A stretch of 64,000 nucleotides of DNA from Rhodanobacter sp. A1T4 (lineage in GTDB: Bacteria > Pseudomonadota > Gammaproteobacteria > Xanthomonadales > Rhodanobacteraceae), in contig NZ_JACHCP010000001.1 in NCBI RefSeq assembly GCF_014207185.1, forward strand, positions 475,512 through 539,511, written 5' to 3'. The notes under the pieces are model-generated. The model did no database searches. It saw nothing but the letters and a program-made list of their open reading frames with translations, and was not told where the DNA came from. Shown in pieces: positions 26,582-35,051 of this stretch (its first letter is position 1; every line of letters starts with the position of its first letter). The translations under genes and the position numbers were made by a program.

Positions 26582-27202
26582 ATGAAAACTTTGCGCGTAC
26601 TCGTGCTTTTGCTGATTCTCGGTGGCTTATCCGGTTGCGGCTACAACGCCATGCAGCGGCAGGATGAGGCGGTCAAACAGGCCTGGTCCGAGGTGCTGAA
26701 CCAGTATCAGCGGCGCGCCGATCTGGTGCCGAATCTGGTCAATACCGTCAAGGGCTATGCGCAGCACGAAGAGAAGGTTTTTATCGAAGTAGCCAACGCG
26801 CGCTCCAAGGTCGGCAGCCTGCAGGTCAATGCCGATACAGTGAACGACCCGGAAAAGCTGAAACAATTTCAGGCTGCGCAGGGTGAGTTGGGTGGTGCGC
26901 TGTCGCGGCTGATGGCGGTCACTGAGAACTACCCGCAGCTGAAGGCCGACGGCCTGTTCCAGAATCTGCAGGCGCAGCTAGAGGGCACCGAAAATCGCGT
27001 TACCGTGGCACGCAACCGCTATATCCAGTCGGTGGCTGACTACAACTCGATGATCCGCACCTTTCCGAACAATCTCACCGCCAAAATGTTCGGCTACCAG
27101 ATCAAACCGAATTTCAGCGTCGATAACGAAAAGGCCATCTCCACGGCGCCAACCGTGGACTTCGGCACCAATACGCCAGCGCCTGCTACCTCGGCCCATT
27201 GA
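26582..27202 (+). CDS. lemA: LemA-family lipoprotein
   Basis: A 206-residue protein with a lipoprotein signal peptide (VLVLLLILGGLSGC), so it is probably anchored by Cys in a membrane facing the periplasm. The mature part has the LemA helical bundle: AVKQAWSEVLNQYQRRADLV, NTVKGYAQHEEKVF, and YNSMIRTFPNNLTAKMFGY. ATG 26582 is chosen because the upstream ATGGAG at 26567 supplies its Shine-Dalgarno GGAG. The function of LemA is unclear. It overlaps the next gene (TGATG), and lemA-TPM operons are widespread. Confidence 0.88.
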   Translation: MKTLRVLVLLLILGGLSGCGYNAMQRQDEAVKQAWSEVLNQYQRRADLVPNLVNTVKGYAQHEEKVFIEVANARSKVGSLQVNADTVNDPEKLKQFQAAQGELGGALSRLMAVTENYPQLKADGLFQNLQAQLEGTENRVTVARNRYIQSVADYNSMIRTFPNNLTAKMFGYQIKPNFSVDNEKAISTAPTVDFGTNTPAPATSAH

Positions 27203-28089
27203 TGATGCCTCGGCGCCTTTCGCGCCTGCTGTCGATACTGGCGATAGCCCTGCTGTCGCCGGTTTTACTTCATGCGGCCGATGCGGTGCCCAAGCTCGCG
27301 CGTCACGTCACCGACCTTACCGGCACACTCACCGCGGCGCAGGTCGATCAGCTGGATTCGCAGCTGATTGCGCTGGAAAAAGCCAAGGGCGCGCAACTGC
27401 TGGTGCTGATGGTTCCAACCACCCAGCCGCAGGATATCGATGCTTATTCCATTGCGGTCGCCGAGGCCAACAAGATCGGCCGCAAAGGTACCGATGACGG
27501 TGTGCTTCTGCTCGTCGCAAAGAACGATCGGCAGGTACGCATTGAGGTCGGCTATGGCCTGGAAGGCGCTATCCCCGATGCCGCGGCGGCGCGCATCAGC
27601 CGCGAATATATCGCCCCAAAATTCCGCGTCAACGACTATTTCGGCGGCATCACGGATGCGGTCGGTGCGCTGACCCAGCTGATCAACGGCGAGCCGTTAC
27701 CGCCGCCTGTGCAGGGCAACCCTGAGCATCAGCGTTCCGGCTTCGGATTGCAGCACGGCCTGATGATGGGGCTGTTTCTGGCGCTTTTCCTGCGTAGTGT
27801 GCTCGGTCGGGCGAACAGCTGGGTTCGTGCGCCGATTGGCGCGCTGTTCACCGGAGGGCTCTTGTGGCTGCTCGTGTCGACTGGCGCAGGCATCATTGGT
27901 GCAGTCATGGGCGGCATTCTGATGTTGCTGCCAGGCGGTGCCGGTGGTTTCATTGGCGGCGGTGGCTGGGGCGGATTCGGCGGAGGCGGATTTGGTTCGG
28001 GCGGTGGTGGTTTTGGTGGGGGCGGAGGCGGTGGCTTCAGCGGCGGTGGCGGCAGCTTCGGCGGTGGCGGTTCGTCGGGGAGCTGGTGA
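27202..28089 (+). CDS. TPM-domain membrane protein with glycine-rich tail (YgcG-like)
   Basis: A 295-residue protein with a signal peptide (LLSILAIALLSPVLLHAADA), a TPM/Phg_2220 domain (HVTDLTGTLTAAQVDQLDSQ, DGVLLLVAKNDRQVRIEVGY, GAIPDAAAARIS), membrane segments around residues 180-245, and a tail of about 50 residues made almost only of Gly, Ser and Phe. This matches the YgcG group linked to LemA. Two ATG codons (27202, 27205) are possible starts; the first overlaps the lemA stop. Some TPM domains act as phosphatases; no activity can be assigned here. Confidence 0.85.
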   Translation: MMPRRLSRLLSILAIALLSPVLLHAADAVPKLARHVTDLTGTLTAAQVDQLDSQLIALEKAKGAQLLVLMVPTTQPQDIDAYSIAVAEANKIGRKGTDDGVLLLVAKNDRQVRIEVGYGLEGAIPDAAAARISREYIAPKFRVNDYFGGITDAVGALTQLINGEPLPPPVQGNPEHQRSGFGLQHGLMMGLFLALFLRSVLGRANSWVRAPIGALFTGGLLWLLVSTGAGIIGAVMGGILMLLPGGAGGFIGGGGWGGFGGGGFGSGGGGFGGGGGGGFSGGGGSFGGGGSSGSW

Positions 28090-28592
28090 TGGCGCGACTG
28101 CAGCGGCTGCTAACCAACCTGTTCGGCCAATGGTTCGCCATGCGCCATCGGTTTCCAGAGTCATTGCTGAAAGATATGACTGCGGCCATCGCTGCCGGCG
28201 AGCGAACCCATCGGGGCGAAGTCCGTTTTGCGGTGGAGTCACGACTGGCGCCATGGCTGTTGTTGGAAGGTGTCGACGCAGTCGCTCGTGCGAGGCAGGT
28301 TTTCGCCCAACTGCACGTGTGGGATACCGAGCACAACACCGGGGTGCTGCTCTACGTGCTGATGGCCGAACGACGCATCGAAATCGTGGCCGACCGCGGT
28401 ATTGCCCATCGTGTTGCTCAACCTGAATGGGACGATATCTGCGCCAGTATGCGCAACAGCTACGCCAGCGGTCGATGGCGCGATGGCAGTCTCGCTGGCA
28501 TCTCTGCAGCGCATGCCCTGCTGGCGAAGCACTTTCCCAGCGATGGCACAGACAATCCTGACGAATTGCCGGACAGGCCCGTCCTGCTCTGA
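28089..28592 (+). CDS. TPM-domain protein, second of the lemA operon
   Basis: The 167-residue protein has a single TPM-like domain (GEVRFAVESRLAPWLLL, LHVWDTEHNTGVLLYVLMAE, RRIEIVADRGIAHRV) and no signal peptide or clear membrane helix. The phrase GVLLYVLMAERRIEIVADRGI is the counterpart of the strand pair in the preceding protein. The start overlaps the stop of the previous gene (TGATG), so lemA and both TPM genes form one coupled operon. It is probably cytoplasmic or peripheral to the membrane; its function is unknown. Confidence 0.82.
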   Translation: MARLQRLLTNLFGQWFAMRHRFPESLLKDMTAAIAAGERTHRGEVRFAVESRLAPWLLLEGVDAVARARQVFAQLHVWDTEHNTGVLLYVLMAERRIEIVADRGIAHRVAQPEWDDICASMRNSYASGRWRDGSLAGISAAHALLAKHFPSDGTDNPDELPDRPVLL

Positions 28593-28663
28593 GAGTGGTT
28601 CCGATCTCTGCTTGCTCGTCTGGTCAAGTTACAATCGGGGTTTGCAATTAGCACGTTTCTCTC

Positions 28664-29554
28664 ATGACCCAACCTTTCATCGTCCAGTTCAACCCGGTGG
28701 CCTTCGGCCTGGGACCCATCCAGGTGCACTGGTACGGTTTAATGTATCTGCTGGGTTTTCTGGTCGTGGCAGTGCTGGGCGAATATCGCCGCAGGCGTGG
28801 TCGTCTGCCGGTGAGTCGAGAGACGCTGGGTGACCTGTTTTTCTACGGCATGATGGGCGTGATCGTTGGCGGTCGCCTTTGGTACATGCTGTTTTATTAC
28901 GCCGGTGGCCTTCACTGGATCTGGACCGAGCCGCTTGCGCTGTTCAGGGTGTGGGATGGCGGTATGAGCTTCCACGGTGGCCTGCTTGGCGTTTTGGCTG
29001 CGGGCCTGTGGTGGTCGCGCCGGCAACGGCTGCATTTTTTCGACACGATCGATTTCGTCGCGCCACTCGTTCCGATTGGTCTGGGGCTTGGCCGGCTTGG
29101 CAACTTCATCAACGGCGAGTTGTGGGGCAAGCCGACCGCGTTATCGTGGGGCATGATTTTCCCAAATGCGCACGCCGATGATATGGCGTATGCCGAAAGC
29201 CATCCGACCTGGTTGCCCACGTTGCAGCAATTTGGCGGTTTGCCGCGTCATCCCTCCGAACTTTACGAAATGGCCCTTGAGGGAGCCGTGCTGTTTGTGG
29301 TGATCTGGCTGGTGTCGCTAAAGCCACGGCCACGTTATCTGGTATCGGGTCTGTTTGGACTGCTATACGGCTGTTTCCGCATTGCGATCGAATTCGTTCG
29401 GTTACCGGATCCACAGCTCGGCTATCTCGCGTTCGGCTGGGTGACGATGGGCCAACTGCAGTCGCTGCCGCTGATCGTGATTGGCCTGTGGTTGATCCTG
29501 CTGTCACGGCGCGCACCCACATTGCCACTGGCTCCCATTAGCGCGAAGGCCTGA
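28664..29554 (+). CDS. lgt: prolipoprotein diacylglyceryl transferase Lgt
   Basis: The 296-residue inner-membrane enzyme transfers diacylglycerol from phosphatidylglycerol to the lipobox cysteine of prolipoproteins. Seen are seven membrane helices, [12 protein letters not shown], the segment [14 protein letters not shown], and the Lgt signature [26 protein letters not shown] is also conserved. It is followed by thyA after 6 bases and then folA; lgt-thyA adjacency is ancient in proteobacteria. All features look intact. Confidence 0.95.
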   Translation: MTQPFIVQFNPVAFGLGPIQVHWYGLMYLLGFLVVAVLGEYRRRRGRLPVSRETLGDLFFYGMMGVIVGGRLWYMLFYYAGGLHWIWTEPLALFRVWDGGMSFHGGLLGVLAAGLWWSRRQRLHFFDTIDFVAPLVPIGLGLGRLGNFINGELWGKPTALSWGMIFPNAHADDMAYAESHPTWLPTLQQFGGLPRHPSELYEMALEGAVLFVVIWLVSLKPRPRYLVSGLFGLLYGCFRIAIEFVRLPDPQLGYLAFGWVTMGQLQSLPLIVIGLWLILLSRRAPTLPLAPISAKA

Positions 29555-29560
29555 TTGATC

Positions 29561-30355
29561 ATGCGCCCTTATCTTGATCTGCTAAGCCATGTGCTGGAAC
29601 ACGGTGCCGAAAAATCCGATCGCACCGGCACCGGCACGCGCAGTGTCTTTGGCTGGCAGATGCGCTTTGACCTGGCGCGGGGTTTCCCCCTGGTGACTAC
29701 CAAGAAGCTGCATCTGAAATCGATCGTGCACGAGCTGATCTGGTTCCTGCGCGGCGATACCAATATTGCTTACCTGAAAGAAAACGGCGTGCGTATATGG
29801 GATGAATGGGCCGATGCTGATGGCAATCTCGGCCCGGTTTACGGGCAACAGTGGCGTGCCTGGCCCACGGCCGATGGTGACGTGGTGGACCAGATCCGCT
29901 GGGTGATCGAGGAGATCAAGCGCAACCCCGATTCGCGACGGCTGTTAGTGAGTGCGTGGAATGTCGGGGAGCTGCCGAAGATGGCGTTGCTGCCTTGCCA
30001 CAGCCTGTTCCAGTTCTACGTTGCCGATGGCAAGCTCAGTTGTCAGTTGTACCAGCGCTCGGGCGATATCTTTCTCGGTGTGCCGTTCAATATCGCCAGC
30101 TATGCCTTGCTGACGCATATGGTGGCGCAGGTATGCGGGCTAGGTGTAGGCGATTTCGTGCATACGTTGGGTGATGCGCATCTCTACAACAATCACGTGG
30201 AGCAGGCGCAGCTGCAGTTGAGCCGTGAGCCGCGTCCGCTGCCGCAGCTGCGGCTCAATCCCGAGGTGAGATCGATCTTCGATTTCCGCTTTGAAGACGT
30301 CGTCATCGAGAATTACGCGCCACACCCGCTGATCAAGGGGGCCGTGGCGGTCTGA
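29561..30355 (+). CDS. thyA: thymidylate synthase
   Basis: ThyA converts dUMP and methylenetetrahydrofolate to dTMP and dihydrofolate. The 264-residue length equals E. coli ThyA. Motifs are [28 protein letters not shown], the catalytic cysteine in [14 protein letters not shown], and [23 protein letters not shown] 29561 is the start; the in-frame TTG at 29555 is not needed. Dihydrofolate made here is recycled by FolA encoded 176 bases downstream. Confidence 0.96.
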   Translation: MRPYLDLLSHVLEHGAEKSDRTGTGTRSVFGWQMRFDLARGFPLVTTKKLHLKSIVHELIWFLRGDTNIAYLKENGVRIWDEWADADGNLGPVYGQQWRAWPTADGDVVDQIRWVIEEIKRNPDSRRLLVSAWNVGELPKMALLPCHSLFQFYVADGKLSCQLYQRSGDIFLGVPFNIASYALLTHMVAQVCGLGVGDFVHTLGDAHLYNNHVEQAQLQLSREPRPLPQLRLNPEVRSIFDFRFEDVVIENYAPHPLIKGAVAV

Positions 30356-30531
30356 ACGCTGCTTCAGTTGTGAGGCTTCAGGCCGATGGAGCAGCAGAGC
30401 CTCCGGGTATGACCTCCTGATAGTTGGGCGAGACGCCCGGCAGAGCCCCGGCCTGCTAAGATTCGTCGCCGCTGGTACTGACTCCTTGAGGTCAGAAGCC
30501 AACTTACCGATCATGCTTTCCAAGGAATTTC

Positions 30532-31020
30532 ATGGCTATTTCGCTGATTGCCGCGCTTGATGAGAACTTTGCCATTGGCCTCAAGGGGCAATTGCCTTGG
30601 CATTTGCCGGATGATTTGCGTTGGTTCAAGCAGTTGACCACCGGCAAGAACGTGCTGATGGGCTACAACACCGCTATATCCATTGGCCGTGCGCTGCCGG
30701 ATCGCGTCAACATGGTGCTTTCCCGCCGTCACGAAGCACCATTTCCGGGTCAGATTACCGTGCGCTCGGTGGAAGAAGCGCTAGCGCGTACCGATCAGAC
30801 CGGTCTGATGGTGATTGGCGGCGGTCAGGTATTTGCCGAGGCATTGCCGATTGCCCGTCGCATGTATCTGACCTGGGTCAGCGCAGCGATTAACGGTGCG
30901 GATACCTTCTTTCCCGGCACGCATTTCAGCGACTGGACCGAAGTTTCCCGTGTACATCACAAGGCCGATGCCGAGCACGCTTACGACTTCGATATGGTCG
31001 AGTACCTGCGCAGCAACTGA
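30532..31020 (+). CDS. folA: dihydrofolate reductase
   Basis: The 162-residue enzyme reduces dihydrofolate with NADPH. Visible marks are ISLIAALDENFAIGLKGQLP, PWHLPDDLRWFKQLTTGKNV with the substrate Asp, LMGYNTAISIG (often MGRKT; here Tyr-Asn at the NADPH site), NMVLSRR, and VIGGGQVFAEALPIA. Length fits chromosomal FolA. A Shine-Dalgarno AAGGAA lies 6 bases upstream. It forms the thymidylate cycle with ThyA. The M-G-Y-N variant in place of MGRKT is slightly unusual. Confidence 0.93.
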   Translation: MAISLIAALDENFAIGLKGQLPWHLPDDLRWFKQLTTGKNVLMGYNTAISIGRALPDRVNMVLSRRHEAPFPGQITVRSVEEALARTDQTGLMVIGGGQVFAEALPIARRMYLTWVSAAINGADTFFPGTHFSDWTEVSRVHHKADAEHAYDFDMVEYLRSN

Positions 31021-31051
31021 CGAAACTACCCGTCGCGGCCGCTGGTATTTG

Positions 31052-32020
31052 ATGACACGCTCTAGCTACCGAGTCCCACCCGCCATGCATGTGATGGCCG
31101 GTCTCATCGTTGACACGGATGGACGTGTGCTCTTGGCGGAGCGTCCGCAGGGTAAGCATCTTGGCGGATTCTGGGAGTTCCCCGGTGGCAAGCTTGAGCC
31201 GGGCGAGTCGGCATTCGCAGCGCTAGCCCGTGAATTGCGCGAGGAGCTTGGCATCGAGCTCAAGTCGGCCACGCCACTTATACGTGTGCCGTGGACCTAC
31301 GATGACCGCACCTTGGTGCTGGACGCCTGGCATGTGGATCGATGGGACGGTACGCCGCAATCGCTGGAAGGGCAGGCGCTGCAATGGTGCGATCCCGCGC
31401 AGATTGATCCGGAAAGCATGACGCCCGCTGATCGGCCGATCCTGCAGGCGCTGCGTCTACCGTCCATGTATGTGATCACGCCTGCCGATGTCATGCTCGA
31501 TCAGCATGATGAGTGGCGCGAGCGAATCTGTCGGGCAATTCAAGACGGGGTGCGGCTGTTGCAGCTTCATCTGCCGCTCTGGCCGGTCACGGCCGTTCGT
31601 TCGCTTGCAGCGGAGTTGTTGCCGACCACTCGCAAGTACGGCGCGCAGCTTCTGCTCAATGGCGATATTGAGGGGGCGCAGGCACTCGGTGTCGGTGCCC
31701 ACCTCACTAGCGAACAGTTGCTGAAAACCTCGGAGCGGCCTTTGCCGTGGCATCAACTGATTAGTGTCGGTTGCCACGATGCGTCGCAATTGGCCAAAGC
31801 AACCGAGATAAGAGCGGACTTCGCTACCTTGCCTTTGAAAACGGCTTCAGTCGGCGGCACGGATGCCCCGCGGGCGGAATGGTCAGACTTCCAGTTACTG
31901 GCGGAAGAAGCTTCGTTACCGGTGTATGCCGTGGGCGTACTCGGTTCACGGGACCTGACGAAGGCAAAGCAGATGGGTGCCCAAGGCATGGCGGATATTC
32001 TTGGATTCTGGCCGACTTGA
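31052..32020 (+). CDS. mutT: MutT-type Nudix hydrolase fused to a ThiE/TenI-like domain
   Basis: The 322-residue protein has an N-terminal MutT domain with the full Nudix box (GGFWEFPGGKLEPGESAF, RELREELGIEL), which cleans 8-oxo-dGTP from the nucleotide pool. From about residue 140 (MYVITPADVMLDQHDEWRER) comes a TIM-barrel domain like thiamine-phosphate synthase, with LLLNGDIEGAQALGVGAHLT and YAVGVLGSRDLTKAKQMGAQ. This two-domain arrangement is known in gammaproteobacteria; the role of the second domain is unclear. The start may instead be ATG 31085, as no good Shine-Dalgarno precedes 31052. Confidence 0.88.
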   Translation: MTRSSYRVPPAMHVMAGLIVDTDGRVLLAERPQGKHLGGFWEFPGGKLEPGESAFAALARELREELGIELKSATPLIRVPWTYDDRTLVLDAWHVDRWDGTPQSLEGQALQWCDPAQIDPESMTPADRPILQALRLPSMYVITPADVMLDQHDEWRERICRAIQDGVRLLQLHLPLWPVTAVRSLAAELLPTTRKYGAQLLLNGDIEGAQALGVGAHLTSEQLLKTSERPLPWHQLISVGCHDASQLAKATEIRADFATLPLKTASVGGTDAPRAEWSDFQLLAEEASLPVYAVGVLGSRDLTKAKQMGAQGMADILGFWPT

Positions 32021-32082
32021 AGAGTGTTGTCTGAGTAGACGAAACATCGGGTGTCTGCCCATTCAGCGAAGGCACACCGCGC

Positions 32083-32709
32083 TCATTGCTGGTCCTGTAC
32101 CGACAGCGCCAGAAATTTCTGATGCAGCTGAGCAACAGCCATATCGAGCGCGACCTCGTCGCCGCTGTTGTCGATGACGTAATCCGCCAGCGCCAGTCGC
32201 TCGGCGCGGCTGGCCTGCTGGGCGAGCATGCGGCGAGCCAATGTCTCATCAATACCATCACGCAGGACAAGTCGGTCGAATTGCGCCGACTCCGGCGCGT
32301 CGACCAGCAGCACATGTTTGATCCACCGGTAGTGCGCGAGGTTCTCAGCCAGCAAGGGAATGGCCAGCAGACAATAAGGCCCGATCTCAACGGCAACGCG
32401 ATCGTGCAACCATTCCCGAACGAGAGGGTGAATGATCGCCTCCAGTTTGTGTCGGGCCATTGGGTCGGCAAATATGCGCTCTCGCATGGCCCGGCGGTCC
32501 AATTTACCCGTGCCATCAAGCACATCCACACCAAAGGCCTCAACCACGGAGGTCAGCCCCGATGTGTCCGGCGCAATCACTTTCCGCGCCGCGATATCAG
32601 CATCGTGCACATGTACGCCCAATGCCTCAAACCGGCGTGCCACCGCGGTCTTGCCCGCTGCGATGCCACCAGTTAGCGCAATGATCAGCGTATTCACCTG
32701 CATATTCAT
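32083..32709 (-). CDS. coaE: dephospho-CoA kinase
   Basis: CoaE adds the 3' phosphate to dephospho-CoA, the last step of coenzyme A synthesis. The 208 residues begin with the P-loop ALTGGIAAGKTAVARRFEAL, then VHVHDADIAARKVI with the substrate Asp, and LAIPLLAENLAHYRW and VLLVDAPESAQFDRLVLRD in the lid and core. The start ATG overlaps the pilD stop as ATGA, supporting 32709 over the longer frame. pilD-coaE coupling is common in gammaproteobacteria. Confidence 0.94.
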   Translation of the reverse strand: MNMQVNTLIIALTGGIAAGKTAVARRFEALGVHVHDADIAARKVIAPDTSGLTSVVEAFGVDVLDGTGKLDRRAMRERIFADPMARHKLEAIIHPLVREWLHDRVAVEIGPYCLLAIPLLAENLAHYRWIKHVLLVDAPESAQFDRLVLRDGIDETLARRMLAQQASRAERLALADYVIDNSGDEVALDMAVAQLHQKFLALSVQDQQ

Positions 32710-33566
32710 CCCAGGCCGGATAGGTGCAGATAGCCCTGTAGCAGGTTGTCGCCAGCCACGAACCACACCCAACCGGCCGCAGCAATGAACGGCCCAAATG
32801 GCATGGGGATCTGGCTATCCCGCTTGCGCAACACGATCAAGCTGACCCCCACTAGTGCGCCGATCAAGGAGGAAAGCAAGACAATCGGTAACAAAGAAAT
32901 CGGCCCCATCCACGCACCGAGTGCAGCCAGCAATTTGAAGTCGCCATAGCCCATGCCCTCCTTGCCAGTCAGTAGTTTGAAAAGCCAGTAGACACTCCAT
33001 AGGCTCAAATAGCCGATAGCGGCTCCAATGATGGCCGATGGCGCAGCGACGAACATTGGCAAAAGCGCCAGCAACAATCCTAACCACAGCAAGGGTAAGG
33101 TCAACTGATCCGGCAATAGCTGTGTGCGGAAATCAATGCCGGAAAGCGCAATCAGGGACCAGGTAAACACCAGTCCGGCAAGGGCTGACCATGACGGACC
33201 GAATTTCCAGACGATAACGGCACTGAGTACAGCGCACAGCAATTCCACCAAGGGATATTGGATGGAAATTTTCATCTGGCAGTAGCGGCAACGTCCTCGC
33301 AAGAACAGCCAGCCGAACACGGGAATATTGTCTAGCGTGGACAGCCTGTGCTTGCACTGCGGACAGTGCGATGGTTCGCGCACGATGCCAGGCGGCAACG
33401 GTGCTGCTGGCTCGGCTTCCAGCGCCAGGACTTCACGCGCCTCCTGCTCCCACGATGCCGCCATACGCTCAGGCAAGCGCAAGATGACCACATTGAGAAA
33501 ACTGCCCACCACCAATCCAAGCGCACCGGCAAAGGCGATCCAGAGTACCAGTGGCATCTCGGGCAT
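32706..33566 (-). CDS. pilD: type IV prepilin peptidase and N-methyltransferase PilD
   Basis: The 286-residue inner-membrane aspartyl protease cleaves prepilin leaders after Gly and methylates the new N terminus. It keeps the zinc tetracysteine (HCPQCKHRLS and GRCRYCQMKIS) and both catalytic aspartates (SGIDFRTQLLPDQ and GMGYGDFKLLAALG). Eight membrane segments are apparent. It should process the three prepilins at 48847-52511 and any type II pseudopilins. It is coupled to coaE and lies downstream of pilC. Confidence 0.95.
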   Translation of the reverse strand: MPEMPLVLWIAFAGALGLVVGSFLNVVILRLPERMAASWEQEAREVLALEAEPAAPLPPGIVREPSHCPQCKHRLSTLDNIPVFGWLFLRGRCRYCQMKISIQYPLVELLCAVLSAVIVWKFGPSWSALAGLVFTWSLIALSGIDFRTQLLPDQLTLPLLWLGLLLALLPMFVAAPSAIIGAAIGYLSLWSVYWLFKLLTGKEGMGYGDFKLLAALGAWMGPISLLPIVLLSSLIGALVGVSLIVLRKRDSQIPMPFGPFIAAAGWVWFVAGDNLLQGYLHLSGLG

Positions 33567-33588
33567 GACTTATTCCTGAGCTAAACAA

Positions 33589-33628
33589 AACGCCGCATCA
33601 TCACCAGGTATTGGCAACGCTGCGGCGT
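33589..33628 (-). terminator. hairpin downstream of pilC
   Basis: On the minus strand an ACGCCGCA arm (33628-33621) pairs with TGCGGCGT (33597-33590) across a 23-base loop and is followed by TTTGTTT. It lies just after the pilC stop and before pilD. It may partly terminate pilC transcripts and so set pilD levels. Confidence 0.45.
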
Positions 33629-33643
33629 CTCTGAACAACGAAT

Positions 33644-34912
33644 TTAGAAAGTGCCGGCTAGCTTGAAGATCGGCAGATACAGAGCGATCACGATGCCGCC
33701 GACCAGTGTACCGAGAACCACCATAATGAGTGGCTCAAGCAGGGTGGACAAGGTATCGACAGCGTTTTCGACCTCACTTTCATAGAACTCGGCAACCTTG
33801 AACAGCATGTTGTCCAGCGCGCCGGACTCTTCGCCGATCGCAACCATTTGAACCACCATGTTGGGAAACAGGTTGGTCTGCTTCATCGCCAACTGAAGCT
33901 GATGGCCCACCGCAATGTCTTCGCGCATCTGGCGCACGGCGTCACCGTAAACAATGCTGCCGGTGGCACCAGCCACAGCGTCCAGTGCCTCGACCAGGGG
34001 GACACCGGCGCGGAAAGTCACACCCAACGTGCGCGCAAAGCGGGCGACGGCCGAGTTACGCACGATATCGCCCATGACCGGCATTTTCAGCGCGACCCGA
34101 TCCATGAAATGCGCAAATTTTGGAGAGCGTTTTTTTGCGATGACGATGGCTGCAATGCTGCCGCCGATAATTCCAATAACAAGCCACCAATAGCTTTGCA
34201 TGAACGTCGATGCATCAATCAGCATCTGGGTTGGAGCAGGTAGCTGTGCGCCAGCATCTTCAAAGGTCTTGGCGAATACCGGCACCACGAACAACAGCAT
34301 GATCAAGATGACCACAAAAACCACGGCCAGCACTATCATCGGGTAAAACAGCGCCTTCTTGATCTTTTTCTTGAGCGCTTCGGTGCGCTCCTTGTAAGTG
34401 GCCACCGTATCGAGCACGGTATCCAGTACACCTGAGGTTTCACCCGCGTGGACCAAATTGCAATAAAGCTCATCGAACTGCAGCGGGTATTGGGCCAGCG
34501 CCTCATGCAAGGCAGCACCGCCCTCAATGCTCTGTTTTACCTCAAGTAGCATATTTTTGAAGCGGATGTTTTTCTGGCCATCCGCGATGATGTCGAACGA
34601 CTGCACCATCGGCACGCCTGATGCCATCATGGTCGCGATCTGCCGGCTGAAGATGGCGACGTCTCCCGGTTTGACCTTCTTGCCGGTGGCTCCAAACAGC
34701 GGTTTTGCGCGCTCCCGTACGGTTTGCGGGTTCATGCCCTGGCGACGAAGTTCGGCCTTGACCAATGAGGCGTTCTTTGCCGGCATGTCGCCTTTCATGC
34801 GTTTGCCGCGCTTGTCCAGCGCTACCCATTCGTAAGTCGTTTGCTTGCTGACTTCAGCGCGCTGAACACCGAGTGCCCGCGCCTTGTTTGCTGCTGTGTT
34901 AGCCGTGGCCAT
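33644..34912 (-). CDS. pilC: type IV pilus inner-membrane platform protein PilC
   Basis: The 422-residue protein is the GspF-family platform on which PilB/PilT drive pilin addition. It has an N-terminal cytoplasmic region (TTYEWVALDKRGKRMKG), then GDVAIFSRQIATMMASGVPM, and two repeated GspF domains, each ending in membrane helices (ALFYPMIVLAVVFVVILIML and ALYLPIFKLAG). The second domain has RFARTLGVTFRAGVPLVEAL. ATG 34912 follows AGGGGAAAAC and gives family length; the longer frame to 34978 is not preferred. Confidence 0.95.
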   Translation of the reverse strand: MATANTAANKARALGVQRAEVSKQTTYEWVALDKRGKRMKGDMPAKNASLVKAELRRQGMNPQTVRERAKPLFGATGKKVKPGDVAIFSRQIATMMASGVPMVQSFDIIADGQKNIRFKNMLLEVKQSIEGGAALHEALAQYPLQFDELYCNLVHAGETSGVLDTVLDTVATYKERTEALKKKIKKALFYPMIVLAVVFVVILIMLLFVVPVFAKTFEDAGAQLPAPTQMLIDASTFMQSYWWLVIGIIGGSIAAIVIAKKRSPKFAHFMDRVALKMPVMGDIVRNSAVARFARTLGVTFRAGVPLVEALDAVAGATGSIVYGDAVRQMREDIAVGHQLQLAMKQTNLFPNMVVQMVAIGEESGALDNMLFKVAEFYESEVENAVDTLSTLLEPLIMVVLGTLVGGIVIALYLPIFKLAGTF

Positions 34913-34990
34913 GCCGTTTTCCCCTGTGGTCCAGCTCAGACCCGTCAGCAGCATGCTGCTGACAAGGTATTTAGCCAATTTATATCAAAT

Positions 34991-35012
34991 CACGACCGCA
35001 AACCGTGGTCGC
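34991..35012 (-). terminator. hairpin between pilB and pilC
   Basis: In the 139-base gap after pilB the minus strand folds CGACC...GGTCG, extended by flanking pairs, around the loop ACGGTTTGC, followed by ATTTGATATAAATT. This is consistent with a weak terminator, and the AT-rich stretch behind it could be a -10 region for pilC. It was read by eye only. Confidence 0.35.
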
Positions 35013-35051
35013 GTGCGCAAGTTCATCGCAGCATTCGGGGCGGTTTGCGGC

